DNA of 64,000 bases from Bryobacter sp. CoA8 C33 (GCA_019931185.1 JAINDK010000026.1:16222-80221); one strand, 5' to 3'. Shown: positions 21,508 to 30,523, counted from the first letter of the stretch. The notes: generated from the sequence alone by a model not told the origin. Program-made: numbers and translations.

Positions 21508-22275
21508 ATGTCAGAATCAATCGATCGCCGCGAATTCTTGGAACTGGTGACGGGAGGAAGCTCGATGGTTGGAGTTGATCGGTGCTATGAGGCGGGGCCG
21601 GTGTATGCGATGCAGCAGTTCTTTCTGGAAAACGGCGAGCAGTTGGGGAGGCTGAATGCGTACCTGAAGGATGCTCTACTGCCGGCGCTGCGGCAAGCCG
21701 CCGGTCCGGGGCAACTGGTGCTCGAGGCGATCGTGGCGGCTCATCAGCCGCAGGTGGTCTTTTTGCAGCAATTTGCCGATGTGGCCAGCTGGCGGGAGGT
21801 GAGCCTCCAGTTGAAGGAGGACAAAGCACTGCGCGCCGCCACCGATGCGTGGTCCCAGGCGAACCCCTACCGCTCTCACGGCGTCAGTCTGCTGGCGGCG
21901 ACGGGTTACTGTCCGCCGCTCGAGGGCATCGAGGGCGCCCAGCGTGTTTTTGAGATGCGCGTTTATGAAGCGGCAAGTGAATGGCAACTGAATGGCGTGC
22001 ACGAACGCTTTGCCGGGCCGGAGATCCCGATCTTTCACCGCTGCGGCATCCACCCGCTGCTTTATGCCACGACGATTGCCGGCGCCCAGATGCCGAACCT
22101 GACTTACCTGACGCCCTTTGACAGCCTCGCCGGGCGCGAGGCTGCCTGGAGCCGCTTTCAGGCAGACCCGGAATGGCGACGCGTGCGCCAGGCTTCGATC
22201 GAAAGCCACGGCTTTGCCCCGCGCGTGATCACGATTTCGTTGTTTAAGGCGTCGCTGTATTCACCGGTGAAGTGA
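21508..22275 (+). CDS. NIPSNAP-family protein
   Basis: A 255-residue protein with two NIPSNAP (dimeric alpha/beta barrel-like) repeats: YAMQQFFLENGEQLGRLNAYLKDALLPAL... and FEMRVYEAASEWQLNGVHERF...; the ending YLTPFDSLAGREAAWSRFQADPEW is typical. Function in bacteria is poorly known. The N-terminus SIDRREFLELVTGGSS resembles a Tat motif but lacks a hydrophobic core. The ATG at 21508 is chosen because the 58 codons upstream lie antisense to the neighbouring gene. No ribosome site is evident. It overlaps the TolC-like gene tail to tail by 32 nt. Confidence 0.85.
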   Translation: MSESIDRREFLELVTGGSSMVGVDRCYEAGPVYAMQQFFLENGEQLGRLNAYLKDALLPALRQAAGPGQLVLEAIVAAHQPQVVFLQQFADVASWREVSLQLKEDKALRAATDAWSQANPYRSHGVSLLAATGYCPPLEGIEGAQRVFEMRVYEAASEWQLNGVHERFAGPEIPIFHRCGIHPLLYATTIAGAQMPNLTYLTPFDSLAGREAAWSRFQADPEWRRVRQASIESHGFAPRVITISLFKASLYSPVK

Positions 22276-23746
22276 AGGAGGGCTTGGCGCCGGGTACAAG
22301 GGCGCGAGCGATGGCTAACTCATAGCTGGCGTAGGCGCGGAAGTAATCCGCCAAGGCATTCGCCTCGCGGACCGCTGCTTCGGCCGTGGCCTGCTCACGC
22401 AGGTTGAGCACGAACAGTGTGCTGTCGCCCAACTCAAAGCGCAGGCGCTCCGCGGCTTCCACATCCCGTGTCACCTGTAATTCCTGGGTGAGCACAAGCG
22501 ATCGCTCATAGGCGGCGCGCACCGCCGAAGCCGCATCGCGCACGTCCGCGCTTACCTGATCCCGCTGAAACTGCAGACGCTGGCGAATCTGACCCAGGCG
22601 GGCCTCGGCGTTCTCGAGGCGAGCCGTGGCTTGACGCCGCTGCAGCGGCAGATCGAACAAGATGCCAACACGAAGATCATTCGGGCCCCGCTTCACGGGA
22701 CCAGCCCCAAATTCGCGCAAATACTCGGTGAATAGATCGACATTGGGCAGCCGTTGATTTTGCGCCAGGCGCTTGTCAATCTCAACCTGGTCGCGTTGAA
22801 ACATGAAGCGCAGCACATCCGGCCGGCGGTTCAACGCGGCCGTCATGTCCTCGAAGATCTGGCTCTCGGTCAGCTCAGCCGGATCGGGAAAGCCGGGCAA
22901 GAGTTTGTCCGATTCCGGCACGAGAGGCTGGCCCTGGTCATCCCTAAGGAATAGGCTCAGTTCGATTGCCGCGTTTTCGAGGCTGCGTCGCGCCTCAACG
23001 ACATTGTTGCGCCGCTGCAGAACAATGCGCTGGTTGTCGAGTTGTTCAAACTGCGGCAGCGCGCCGATTTTGACTGCCTCCGAAAGAATGCTGTCGCGGC
23101 CGAGGGCGACATCGAGCAGGGTATTGGCAATCAGCAGCCGGCGCCCGGCAGCCACCCAATCCCAGTAACGGCGTGTGGCCGATTGCAAAATAGTAAGCCG
23201 CTGCTGGTCAATGGAAAGGTCGGCGAGCCGCAGACCAATGCGCGCCTTGCCCAGATCGGCGCGGCGATTGTCAATCACCCGGTCCCGCGCCAAAGGTACA
23301 CGAGCCCCGGCGCGATATTGCCCGGCTTCATTCGTGACGGCCTTGCCGTCATAGTCCGGATAGCGGCCACGGCTGATGGAATAACCACTAAACAAGGTAG
23401 CGCCCCAGAGCGTGGTCGGCTGTTCAATGCCAATATCGAAGCGCTCGTTCTGGTAAAACCCAAAATTTTGTGTCTCGAGCCTGCTTCGCAACACGAGGTC
23501 GAAGCGGCCCTGCTGATTCAGTACTTCGGCCTCGGCTAATGGCCGCTCGAGCAGGGCGGCGCGCAACGGCGGGTAATGTTTGTTGACAGACTCAAGAACC
23601 GACTCCAGAGTCAGCATGCGAGTTTCGATCGGCGCCTTCGAATTCGACAGCCGGTTGTTGAGCGGCCGCGATTGCGGTAAGCGGAATTGCTGCTGGGCCT
23701 CAACGCTGAGCAGCGGAAGAAGAATCAGAGCGCCGAGCGGCCTCAT
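22244..23746 (-). CDS. TolC-like outer-membrane efflux channel
   Basis: A 500-residue outer-membrane factor of the OEP family, the outer tunnel of a tripartite exporter. A signal peptide (LGALILLPLLSVEAQ) is followed by long coiled-coil helices (RLENAEARLGQIRQRLQFQRDQVSADVRDAASAV... in the second half) and a channel-forming repeat. The ATG overlaps the HlyD gene by 4 nt, and the ABC gene lies upstream, so all three belong to one operon. Confidence 0.9.
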   Translation of the reverse strand: MRPLGALILLPLLSVEAQQQFRLPQSRPLNNRLSNSKAPIETRMLTLESVLESVNKHYPPLRAALLERPLAEAEVLNQQGRFDLVLRSRLETQNFGFYQNERFDIGIEQPTTLWGATLFSGYSISRGRYPDYDGKAVTNEAGQYRAGARVPLARDRVIDNRRADLGKARIGLRLADLSIDQQRLTILQSATRRYWDWVAAGRRLLIANTLLDVALGRDSILSEAVKIGALPQFEQLDNQRIVLQRRNNVVEARRSLENAAIELSLFLRDDQGQPLVPESDKLLPGFPDPAELTESQIFEDMTAALNRRPDVLRFMFQRDQVEIDKRLAQNQRLPNVDLFTEYLREFGAGPVKRGPNDLRVGILFDLPLQRRQATARLENAEARLGQIRQRLQFQRDQVSADVRDAASAVRAAYERSLVLTQELQVTRDVEAAERLRFELGDSTLFVLNLREQATAEAAVREANALADYFRAYASYELAIARALVPGAKPSFTSPVNTATP

Positions 23747-25056
23747 TTTTTCTTGCTATCCCCCTTCGAGGTGGCGTCCCCCTGCGGCGTAACCGTGGGC
23801 GGGAAGCCGTTGAACTGCCGCCAAAGCTCAAATCCGAGGCTGACCTGATTGAGCAGGACCCAGCCGTTGGTGCGAACGCCCTGGCGGAGATAGCGGTTGG
23901 AAGGCCAGGGCTCATCTTTCGGATCGGGCTCGACCAGAATACGGAATTTGCCTTCGCCGTTATCGGTGGCATCGACCAGCATGACGCGGCCGCCGAAGGT
24001 GCCAACGGCGACTGAAGGCCAACCGGTGAACTGCACCGCCGGCCAGCCCTCAAACTGCAGCCGCACCTGATCCCCAGAGTGGATGAGAGGCACGTCATTG
24101 CCATCCATCCAAAGCTCCACAACGAGATTGGCCGTCTCCGGCACGAAAGCAGCTATCGAGTCCCCCGGCTTCAGCAATTCTCCACCCGGCTGTGAGAGAA
24201 GACGGAGGATCGTGCCGTTGCGAGGGGCACGAATCGTTTGGGTTAGTTGGCGGGCCACGCGCACGTCGACGCGCTGCTTTTCGGCGCCGATGTTGGCGAT
24301 ATCCGCGCGGCTGGCGGCCAGCGTGGCCTTGGCAGTGGCAAGGGAATTCTGAAAGTCGGTCTCGATGCGCTGGTAGTCGGCGTCGCGTGCTAATTTTTCG
24401 TTGATCGCCGCCTGCAGTGAGGCCTTGGCCCGGTCCACGTCAGCCTCTGAGCTGGCATTGGCCTGCACCTGCTGTTCGTACTGGCGCTGGGAAAACAAGC
24501 CGCTGGCCAGGCCAGCCTTTACGCGATCGAGGTTTAACTTGTTGGCGGTGAGTATGGCTTCGGCGGAAAGAAGCGAATTCTGCGCCGCTTTGATATTGTC
24601 TTCGGCGACCTTGATTCGGCTGCGCGCGCTCTCGAGGGCGTTTTGACGCGAAAGCTCGAGCTGGCCGAGGGCGATTTCCTGCGCCGTGACGCGGCTCTTG
24701 GCCTGGTCGAGGCGCATCGTGATCAGATTGCTTTCCTCGCGCAAGCGCTCGAGAATCAGCGGATCGTTATCGGCGATTTCAGCGACCAGATCGCCTTCCT
24801 TCACCTTGGAACCCTCAATCACGTACCACTTGACGACGCGGCCTTCGACCGGCGTGTCAATGGTTTGTTGCCGCTCGAAAGGCGTGGTGCCCACTACCTT
24901 GCCAACGCCCGACACATTCTGCACCCAAGGGGCGAAGATGAGCGTGGGGATGCCAATGAGAAAAATCAGCGCCAGCGCCCAGGCCAGCAGTCGGGAACCG
25001 CCAGCATAGCCGACTTGGCTCATGGCGGGGAGACGGAAATCAATTTCGGGCCTCAT
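23743..25056 (-). CDS. HlyD-family membrane-fusion protein
   Basis: A 437-residue periplasmic adaptor that joins the inner-membrane ABC exporter to the TolC-like channel. A single membrane helix (about 24-44) is followed by the lipoyl half-motif (QTIDTPVEGRVVKWYVIEGSKVKEGDLVAEI), a long coiled-coil hairpin (about 100-265) and the second lipoyl half (IRAPRNGTILRLLSQPGGELLKPGD). The C-terminus is Lys/Ser-rich. It lies 2 nt after the ABC gene and overlaps the channel gene. Confidence 0.92.
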   Translation of the reverse strand: MRPEIDFRLPAMSQVGYAGGSRLLAWALALIFLIGIPTLIFAPWVQNVSGVGKVVGTTPFERQQTIDTPVEGRVVKWYVIEGSKVKEGDLVAEIADNDPLILERLREESNLITMRLDQAKSRVTAQEIALGQLELSRQNALESARSRIKVAEDNIKAAQNSLLSAEAILTANKLNLDRVKAGLASGLFSQRQYEQQVQANASSEADVDRAKASLQAAINEKLARDADYQRIETDFQNSLATAKATLAASRADIANIGAEKQRVDVRVARQLTQTIRAPRNGTILRLLSQPGGELLKPGDSIAAFVPETANLVVELWMDGNDVPLIHSGDQVRLQFEGWPAVQFTGWPSVAVGTFGGRVMLVDATDNGEGKFRILVEPDPKDEPWPSNRYLRQGVRTNGWVLLNQVSLGFELWRQFNGFPPTVTPQGDATSKGDSKKK

Positions 25057-25058
25057 AG

Positions 25059-26750
25059 CTAGTGTTTCTCCTGGCCGCGAATCTGGCCGTGAACCAGTTG
25101 AATGTGGTTCTGACAGTGCTTGAGCACGAACTGCGACCGGCTGGAAACAATCAGCGTCCAGGGGTTTTCCGGCGCCGTCAAGCGTTGCATCAGCGCGTTC
25201 TGCTCCGGGCTGTCCTCCATGCGGTCGAGAATCTCATCGAGGATGAGAACGCGCGGCCGCAAGGCCATGGCCCGGGCCAGCATTAGACGGTAACTCTGGC
25301 CCTGCGTCAGCGGCTGCCCGCCGGTGGTCAGCATCGTCTGCAGGCCCTCCGGCAAACTCTCCACGGTCTCGAGCAGGCCTATGGTCTCAAGGATGTGGCG
25401 GAGATCGTGTGAGCTCAACTCAGCGATGCCGAGACGGATGTTGTCTTCAATCGTGCCGTGAAAAATTTCAATGCCGCGAACCAGCGCGATCTGCCCCCGC
25501 AAGTCATATAGCTTGAGCTTGCGGTAGTCGCTGCCCTCAAACAGCAGGGTGCCCTGCGACGGTTCGCGCAGCCCGTAGATCAGATCGATCAGCGTACTCT
25601 TGCCGGACCCAAGGCCACCGGTGATCGCAAGCCGGCTACCGGCGGGGATCGTCAGATCGAGGTCTTCGAGCAACGGATGGCCGGGATGGTGAGCAAAGGA
25701 GACCGAGCGAAACTCGATCGCCGCCGCCTGACCCTGGTTCGTCCGCTCCGAGCCAGATTCTTCCATCGGCAGGTCTGTCAGGTATCCGAGCTTGTCGACG
25801 GCGGCCAGCAGATCGTAGAACGTCTCAAGCTGTTTGCCGAACTTTGAAAAGCTGCCGAGTGAAGCGGCGACAACAAGCTCGGCGGCAACCAGTTGGCCGA
25901 GGGTCAATTGGCGCTGCATGACAAGCCAACCGCCAGCACCCAGTACAGCGGCCGTGCCGATGGCCTGCATGGCATGCGAGCCAATAATTTGCCGCACCAG
26001 CACGCGCCAGTGGGCACGCCGGTGCTGGATGTAATCGGCTATGATCGCATCACTCCGCTTGAGGGCGAAGCTCGCTCCTGGCAGCGATTTGAAGGTTGCG
26101 GGGTGGCGCGCCAACTCTTGCAGCCACGCCGCCAGAGCGTACTTCGATTTGCTTTCGCTGATGGCGGTGCGTATCGCTCCGTAGCCGAGGGGAAAAAGCA
26201 CGACGATTATGCTCACGGTCATCACCACCGAGAAGATCAGCAGCACCGGATGGTAAACGCCCAGCAGGATCATGCCAATCAGTGTGGTCATAATCACTTC
26301 GAGCCCATCCACCAGGAGAGTTGCTCCGCCTTTTTGCAGTGTCACCACTTCGAAAAAGCGATTGACCAGCTCTGGGCCGTGGTCGTCATCGAAGGCTTGG
26401 ATACGCACTCGCAACAGCCGCTCGATCGTGTCGTTGGACACGCGCACGAAGATGCGCCGCTGCATCACTTCGACCACATGACTCCGTAGCACCTTGAGCA
26501 CGGCAGCGAAGGTGAGGCCGAGAAGCACCAGCAAGGACAGCACCACGAGCGGCTGCAATAGTGTGCCGAAGGCGATCGTGTTCACAAGCGACTGTGTAGC
26601 GATCGGCACCACCAACGAAAGCAACCCGATGGCAACCGAGTAAATCACGACAACCCAAATATCGGTACGCTCGAATGCCATCCAACCCCGCAGCCGGGAC
26701 AGCGGCGAAGGATGCTCGTGCGCAGCCGCATGCGTGTTTGCTTGTGCCAT
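25059..26750 (-). CDS. ABC exporter, fused membrane and ATPase domains, degenerate ATPase motifs
   Basis: A 563-residue type I exporter half-transporter without a C39 peptidase domain. Six membrane helices lie in residues 30-310 and the nucleotide-binding domain at 345-560. Walker A (GGLGSGKST, 378-386) and Walker B with glutamate (LILDEIL, Asp505-Glu506) are intact. The Q-loop glutamine is Arg425 (ALVRG), the signature is LTQGQ (481-485) rather than LSGGQ, and the switch histidine is Ser537 (IVSSRS). ATG 26750 is preferred because the frame upstream adds 19 unrelated residues. First gene of the exporter operon, divergent from the ArsR gene, which probably controls it. Confidence 0.88.
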   Translation of the reverse strand: MAQANTHAAAHEHPSPLSRLRGWMAFERTDIWVVVIYSVAIGLLSLVVPIATQSLVNTIAFGTLLQPLVVLSLLVLLGLTFAAVLKVLRSHVVEVMQRRIFVRVSNDTIERLLRVRIQAFDDDHGPELVNRFFEVVTLQKGGATLLVDGLEVIMTTLIGMILLGVYHPVLLIFSVVMTVSIIVVLFPLGYGAIRTAISESKSKYALAAWLQELARHPATFKSLPGASFALKRSDAIIADYIQHRRAHWRVLVRQIIGSHAMQAIGTAAVLGAGGWLVMQRQLTLGQLVAAELVVAASLGSFSKFGKQLETFYDLLAAVDKLGYLTDLPMEESGSERTNQGQAAAIEFRSVSFAHHPGHPLLEDLDLTIPAGSRLAITGGLGSGKSTLIDLIYGLREPSQGTLLFEGSDYRKLKLYDLRGQIALVRGIEIFHGTIEDNIRLGIAELSSHDLRHILETIGLLETVESLPEGLQTMLTTGGQPLTQGQSYRLMLARAMALRPRVLILDEILDRMEDSPEQNALMQRLTAPENPWTLIVSSRSQFVLKHCQNHIQLVHGQIRGQEKH

Positions 26751-26906
26751 AGAAATAGTTGTTGCGGTGAGGGATGATTTGGTTGACTCTGACCGCCGAG
26801 CAGCCACATCACTACCTGATGATATGGATTCAATTCAGGAGAGAAAGGATCTATTCGATGGGAATAATTTTGATCAATACAACCGGATCCACCCTCTCAC
26901 GACGCA

Positions 26907-26926
26907 TGCATGTATTTTAACATGCA
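26907..26926. promoter_or_regulatory. Operator palindrome of the ArsR/exporter intergenic region
   Basis: TGCATG and CATGCA are a perfect inverted repeat separated by TATTTTAA. It lies 29 nt before a TATAAT -10 (26955-26960) of the ArsR gene and between that gene and the divergent exporter operon. This is the expected position and form for an ArsR-family autoregulatory operator. Confidence 0.55.
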
Positions 26927-26954
26927 AAACCCGGTATCAGTCCGGAACTTCAGA

Positions 26955-26960
26955 TATAAT
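26955..26960 (+). promoter_or_regulatory. -10 element TATAAT of the ArsR gene
   Basis: Exact TATAAT 29 nt upstream of the ArsR ATG. The -35 is not obvious. The resulting mRNA has a leader with AAGGG 5 nt before the ATG, so this gene is conventionally led, unlike many neighbours. Confidence 0.6.
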
Positions 26961-26989
26961 GTGGGTCGAGGAAAGAAATAAGGGCAATT

Positions 26990-27433
26990 ATGCCTTGGCG
27001 TGCATTATTGACTAAGGAAATGGGGGACTTCTTGGGAATTCTCGCACACCCCCACCGGATCCGGATCATCCAGGAGCTGCGTAACAAGGAGTTGGACGTC
27101 AACGGACTGCAATCGGTTCTGGAGATCAGTCATTCGCGCGTTTCTCAACATCTGTCCGTACTCAGGTCGCACCATGTAGTAATGGAGCGTAGAGAGGGCC
27201 GTCATGTGTTTTATCGGCTGTTGCAGCCAAGTCTGGCACAGTGGCTTTCAAACGGTTTGGAGTTTCTCAGGCAAGAGTCCGCGCATCATGCGGAAGTGTC
27301 CGCCGCGGTGACGAAGTCCAAGAGCCTGTGGCCGGATGCCAGTTCGGGCAGCGAACTGAAGTGGATCCAAGGAGTGGACGGCAAGATTAAGGAGGCGGCG
27401 CTTGGCGGCGACGAGGAGGAGCCAGGGGGCTAG
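26990..27433 (+). CDS. ArsR-family winged-helix transcriptional regulator
   Basis: A 147-residue DNA-binding protein. LAHPHRIRIIQELRNKELDVNGLQSVLEISHSRVSQHLSVLRSHHVVMERREGRHVFYRL is the ArsR winged helix, with the recognition helix at SHSRVSQHLSVLR. There is no cysteine in it, so it is not a classical thiol metal sensor. A Gly/Glu-rich tail follows. TATAAT and a ribosome site precede it. Divergent orientation and the palindrome between them make it the likely repressor of the ABC/HlyD/TolC operon. It overlaps rsmI by 4 nt tail to tail. Confidence 0.9.
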   Translation: MPWRALLTKEMGDFLGILAHPHRIRIIQELRNKELDVNGLQSVLEISHSRVSQHLSVLRSHHVVMERREGRHVFYRLLQPSLAQWLSNGLEFLRQESAHHAEVSAAVTKSKSLWPDASSGSELKWIQGVDGKIKEAALGGDEEEPGG

Positions 27434-28266
27434 GCTTTTTCTTTCTCAAGCAGATCGTAGGCCGCGCGTTTGTTGAGCCCGGCTTCGCGGGCTGCCTGCT
27501 TGATGGCATCCATGCGGGACAGACCATCCTGCTGCAGTTGCCGGACACGGGCGGCGAGAGAAGCGGGAGACGAGTCGAGGGAAATTGCTTCGTTGCCGCG
27601 GTCGATGACCAGCGTAAATTCTCCCTTGATCGAGGGGCGGGCCGCGAGCCGGGCGGCGATTTCCGCCGCGCTTCCGCGCAAGATCTCCTCATGCAGCTTC
27701 GTTAACTCGCGGCAAGCGGCCATGCGCCGCGCGGGCCAAAGGGCGGCGATATCGGCGAGAGATTCGAGGATTCGGTGCGGGGATTCAAAGCAGACGAGCG
27801 TGGCGGGAGCGGTAGACCAGGATTCCAGATGGGCGCGGCGGGCAGCAGGCTTGGGTGGGAGAAACCCGATAAAGACAAACTGGTCGGTGGGCAGGCCGGC
27901 TATGGACAAAGCCGATATCACCGCGCTCGGACCGGGTATGGGGCTGACACGGATGCCGGCGGCAATCGCCGCCTCCACCAAGCGATAGCCCGGGTCGGAG
28001 ATCAGCGGCGTACCCGCGTCGGAAATCAAAGCAACATCCTCGCCTTGACTCAAGCGGTCCAGGATTTCATGGCATCGGGTGGCCTCATTGTGTTCGTGCA
28101 GGCTGACCAGGGGCCGGGCCGCTTCCGCCGCTGCCATCAACTTTGCGCTCTGGCGGGTGTCTTCGCACGCAACTAGCGAGACAGCACGCAAGATCCGCCG
28201 GGCCCGGGTAGTGAGATCATCAAGGTTACCGATCGGCGAGGCAACAACGTAGAGAACTCCAGGCAC
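27430..28266 (-). CDS. rsmI: 16S rRNA (cytidine-1402-2'-O)-methyltransferase RsmI
   Basis: Methylates the ribose of C1402 in the ribosomal decoding centre using SAM. The tetrapyrrole-methylase fold motifs are clear: LYVVASPIGNLDDLTTRARRIL, CEDTR, LISDAGTPLISDPGYRLV, PGPSAVISALSIAGLPTDQF and FESPHRI. 278 residues is the usual length. The start is GTG with TATCAT exactly 6 nt upstream and no ribosome site, suggesting a leaderless transcript. Confidence 0.95.
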   Translation of the reverse strand: MPGVLYVVASPIGNLDDLTTRARRILRAVSLVACEDTRQSAKLMAAAEAARPLVSLHEHNEATRCHEILDRLSQGEDVALISDAGTPLISDPGYRLVEAAIAAGIRVSPIPGPSAVISALSIAGLPTDQFVFIGFLPPKPAARRAHLESWSTAPATLVCFESPHRILESLADIAALWPARRMAACRELTKLHEEILRGSAAEIAARLAARPSIKGEFTLVIDRGNEAISLDSSPASLAARVRQLQQDGLSRMDAIKQAAREAGLNKRAAYDLLEKEKA

Positions 28267-28343
28267 CCGTTGATGATAACGAATCGCAACAATGCTTCTT
28301 GAGGATTATGCCCGGGCCAACTAGCATAGTAGGGAATAGCTGC

Positions 28344-29477
28344 ATGAAAGATGTAGTTCAAACGCCAACTCACTTTGTGTGGGCAGTAGAAGGCAAAGCG
28401 ATCACCATCCACCTCGATTTTGGCGTGGTGGACCGCATTGCCTCGGATGTCATGCGTGGCTTTGGCGCTGTGCCCAAGCGGGGTGCGGAGGTTGGCGGCA
28501 TCTTACTCGGCAGCTTCGAGGAATGGGAAGGCCAGACCGTGGTGAAGGTTCAGGACTTTGAGTTGGTGGCCTGCGACTATTTGCGCGGCCCATCCTACTT
28601 GTTGACTGAAAACGATGAGTCTCGCTTTGCGGAATCCGTTGCCAGGGCAAAAACCCAGGATCTGCTTCCCGTGGGATTCTTTCGCAGCCATACGCGGAAA
28701 GGATTCGGGCTCGCCGACGAGGACGTTGCTCTTTTTGAGAAGTACTTCGGCCAAAACCGGCAGGTGATTCTTCTTGTGCGGCCTTTCGCGGCAAAGACCA
28801 GCTTGGGGGGATTTTTCATCAAGGAAGGCGATGAATTCCACCGTGAAAATTCTTACCGCGAGTTCCCTTTCCGGAGAAAAGATCTGGGCGGAGGCAATCC
28901 GCCGCCCGCGCGAATTTCTCCGCCCGAATTGCCAGAGTCCGTCAATACGCCATTCGCGCATCCGGAACCCGATCTGCGGGACTGGATCAAAACCCATCGG
29001 GGGGAACCAAGAAAGCCTGCTGAATTGACGGATGTGGAAGCTGTTCCAGTGGCTTTGCATTCCGATAACTCAACAGCCAATTTACGCAAACGCTGGGTCT
29101 GGGTGCCACTATCCCTTGTTTTTCTCGTCGTGGGTGTCGTGACCGGCTTTCAGATCGCCATGCTGTTAAACCGGCAGGACGTGGAGCGGGCCTCGAAACG
29201 CTCTTTCTCCCTCGGGCTGACCGCGGATTGGGAGAATGATAGGATCGCTGTCCGATGGGACCGCGAGTCGGCTCCCATCCAAAATGCGCAGAGTGGTTCG
29301 CTGCGCATCCTGGATGGCCAGTACTCAAAAATGGTGGCTCTCGATGAGCGCCAACTGCGCAATGGCAGTGTGCTGTACATGAGCGCCGACAACCGGGTTA
29401 GCTTCCGGCTCGAGGTCAACACCCGGCAGGGTACACAGTTCATCGAGACGGCCAACTACATCCCGGACGGCCGCTAG
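28344..29477 (+). CDS. Membrane protein with degenerate JAMM/MPN-like domain
   Basis: A 377-residue protein. The N-terminal 150 residues resemble a JAMM (Mov34/PAD-1) isopeptidase fold: the glutamate motif is AEVGGILLGSF (Glu49), and the metal motif H-x-H-x7-S-x2-D appears as R114-S-H116-x7-A124-x2-D127 in FRSHTRKGFGLADEDVALF. So one His and the Ser are replaced while the spacing is exact. A Pro-rich linker leads to one membrane helix (about 251-275) and a beta-rich extracytoplasmic tail. ATG 28344 has AGGGA 8 nt upstream; the frame is open 15 codons further. Convergent with the Clp-like gene. Function unknown; a non-catalytic binding role is my inference. Confidence 0.72.
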   Translation: MKDVVQTPTHFVWAVEGKAITIHLDFGVVDRIASDVMRGFGAVPKRGAEVGGILLGSFEEWEGQTVVKVQDFELVACDYLRGPSYLLTENDESRFAESVARAKTQDLLPVGFFRSHTRKGFGLADEDVALFEKYFGQNRQVILLVRPFAAKTSLGGFFIKEGDEFHRENSYREFPFRRKDLGGGNPPPARISPPELPESVNTPFAHPEPDLRDWIKTHRGEPRKPAELTDVEAVPVALHSDNSTANLRKRWVWVPLSLVFLVVGVVTGFQIAMLLNRQDVERASKRSFSLGLTADWENDRIAVRWDRESAPIQNAQSGSLRILDGQYSKMVALDERQLRNGSVLYMSADNRVSFRLEVNTRQGTQFIETANYIPDGR

Positions 29478-30523
29478 TTGTCCTCGTCGTCGGTATGGAT
29501 GCGAATCAGGATTTTTTCCCCGTTTTTGAGATCCATGTCGACGAGGGATCCTGGCGGGATCTGCCCGGTGTTGATTACTCCCGCTAGCGGCTGCAGAATA
29601 AAGCGTTGAATTGTACGCTTCAACTCCCGTGCTCCATACTCGAGGCTCGTGCCCTTCTCAAGCAGAAACTTCTTGAGTTTCGGAGTGACTTCGAGCTCAA
29701 AGGAGCGGGCGCCCAGACGGGCGTCGACGTGGCGCTGGATCCGGTCCAGTTGCAAATCAAGTATCTGATGGAGTGCTTTGTCATCAAGAGGCTGGTAGGC
29801 GATCGTGGCATCGATTCGATTCATAAACTCGGGTGAGAACTTGCGCTTGGCCGCGGCAAGGCCGATCGACTCGAGGCGGCTCGCGGCGGCTGCCTTGCCT
29901 TGCGCCACGGGGGCGGCAAAGCCCAGGGTCGGGGTTAGTTCCTTCTGCATCTTGTCGGCGCCGAGGTTGCTCGTCATGAAGATCATCGTTCGTTCGAGAT
30001 TGACGAGGTTGTTGTCACCGAGGCGCAGAATGCCGCGGTCGAGCACACCCAGCAATATGCGCATCATCGAAGGCGCCGCCTTTTCGATTTCGTCAAACAG
30101 AAGAATCGAGAGCGTCGAACGCTCGCTCGCCACCGAGTTGATACGGGCCTGGGAAAGCAGGGGTTGCGTCTCGCGATGGCCCAGATATCCCGGAGGGGCT
30201 CCAACGAGCTTGGCCACCTCATGATCCATCTGATACTCGCCGCAGTCGATACGCAGAATGTGGCGGTTCGATCCGTGCAAGGATTCCGCAAGTGCTTCCA
30301 CCGAACGCGTCTTGCCCGTACCGGTCGGGCCAAGCAAAAGAAAGACGCCGGCCGGCCGGCCTTCGGGTGAAAGTCCCGCTGCAAACATTTCGACGTAAGG
30401 CAGGATCTGCCGGGCTACACCCGGTTGGCCGACGAGCAGCCGTTCAAACTCCGCCGCGAGCGGAAGGTCGTTCATGTTGCGGCGGAAGTTGCTGTTGTAA
30501 TTCTGTGAACCGTAGGTTGCCAT
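29474..30523 (-). CDS. Single-module Clp/Hsp100-type AAA+ ATPase
   Basis: A 349-residue AAA+ protein resembling the second ATPase module of ClpA/ClpB. Walker A GPTGTGKTRS, Walker B ILLFDEIEKA, sensor 1 FMTSNLG, the Arg-finger region FMNRID and sensor 2 GARELKRTI are all present, plus the D2-small C-terminal domain. There is no N domain or zinc domain and no obvious ClpP-binding loop, so it may be a stand-alone remodelling factor. The ATG has AAGAGGAG upstream. It overlaps the JAMM-like gene by 4 nt tail to tail. Confidence 0.85.
   Translation of the reverse strand: MATYGSQNYNSNFRRNMNDLPLAAEFERLLVGQPGVARQILPYVEMFAAGLSPEGRPAGVFLLLGPTGTGKTRSVEALAESLHGSNRHILRIDCGEYQMDHEVAKLVGAPPGYLGHRETQPLLSQARINSVASERSTLSILLFDEIEKAAPSMMRILLGVLDRGILRLGDNNLVNLERTMIFMTSNLGADKMQKELTPTLGFAAPVAQGKAAAASRLESIGLAAAKRKFSPEFMNRIDATIAYQPLDDKALHQILDLQLDRIQRHVDARLGARSFELEVTPKLKKFLLEKGTSLEYGARELKRTIQRFILQPLAGVINTGQIPPGSLVDMDLKNGEKILIRIHTDDEDN

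Noticed and set aside
26734..27015. 93-codon plus-strand frame across the exporter/ArsR intergenic region
   Set aside because: It covers the palindrome, the TATAAT and the ArsR start, and its sequence looks like translated promoter DNA.
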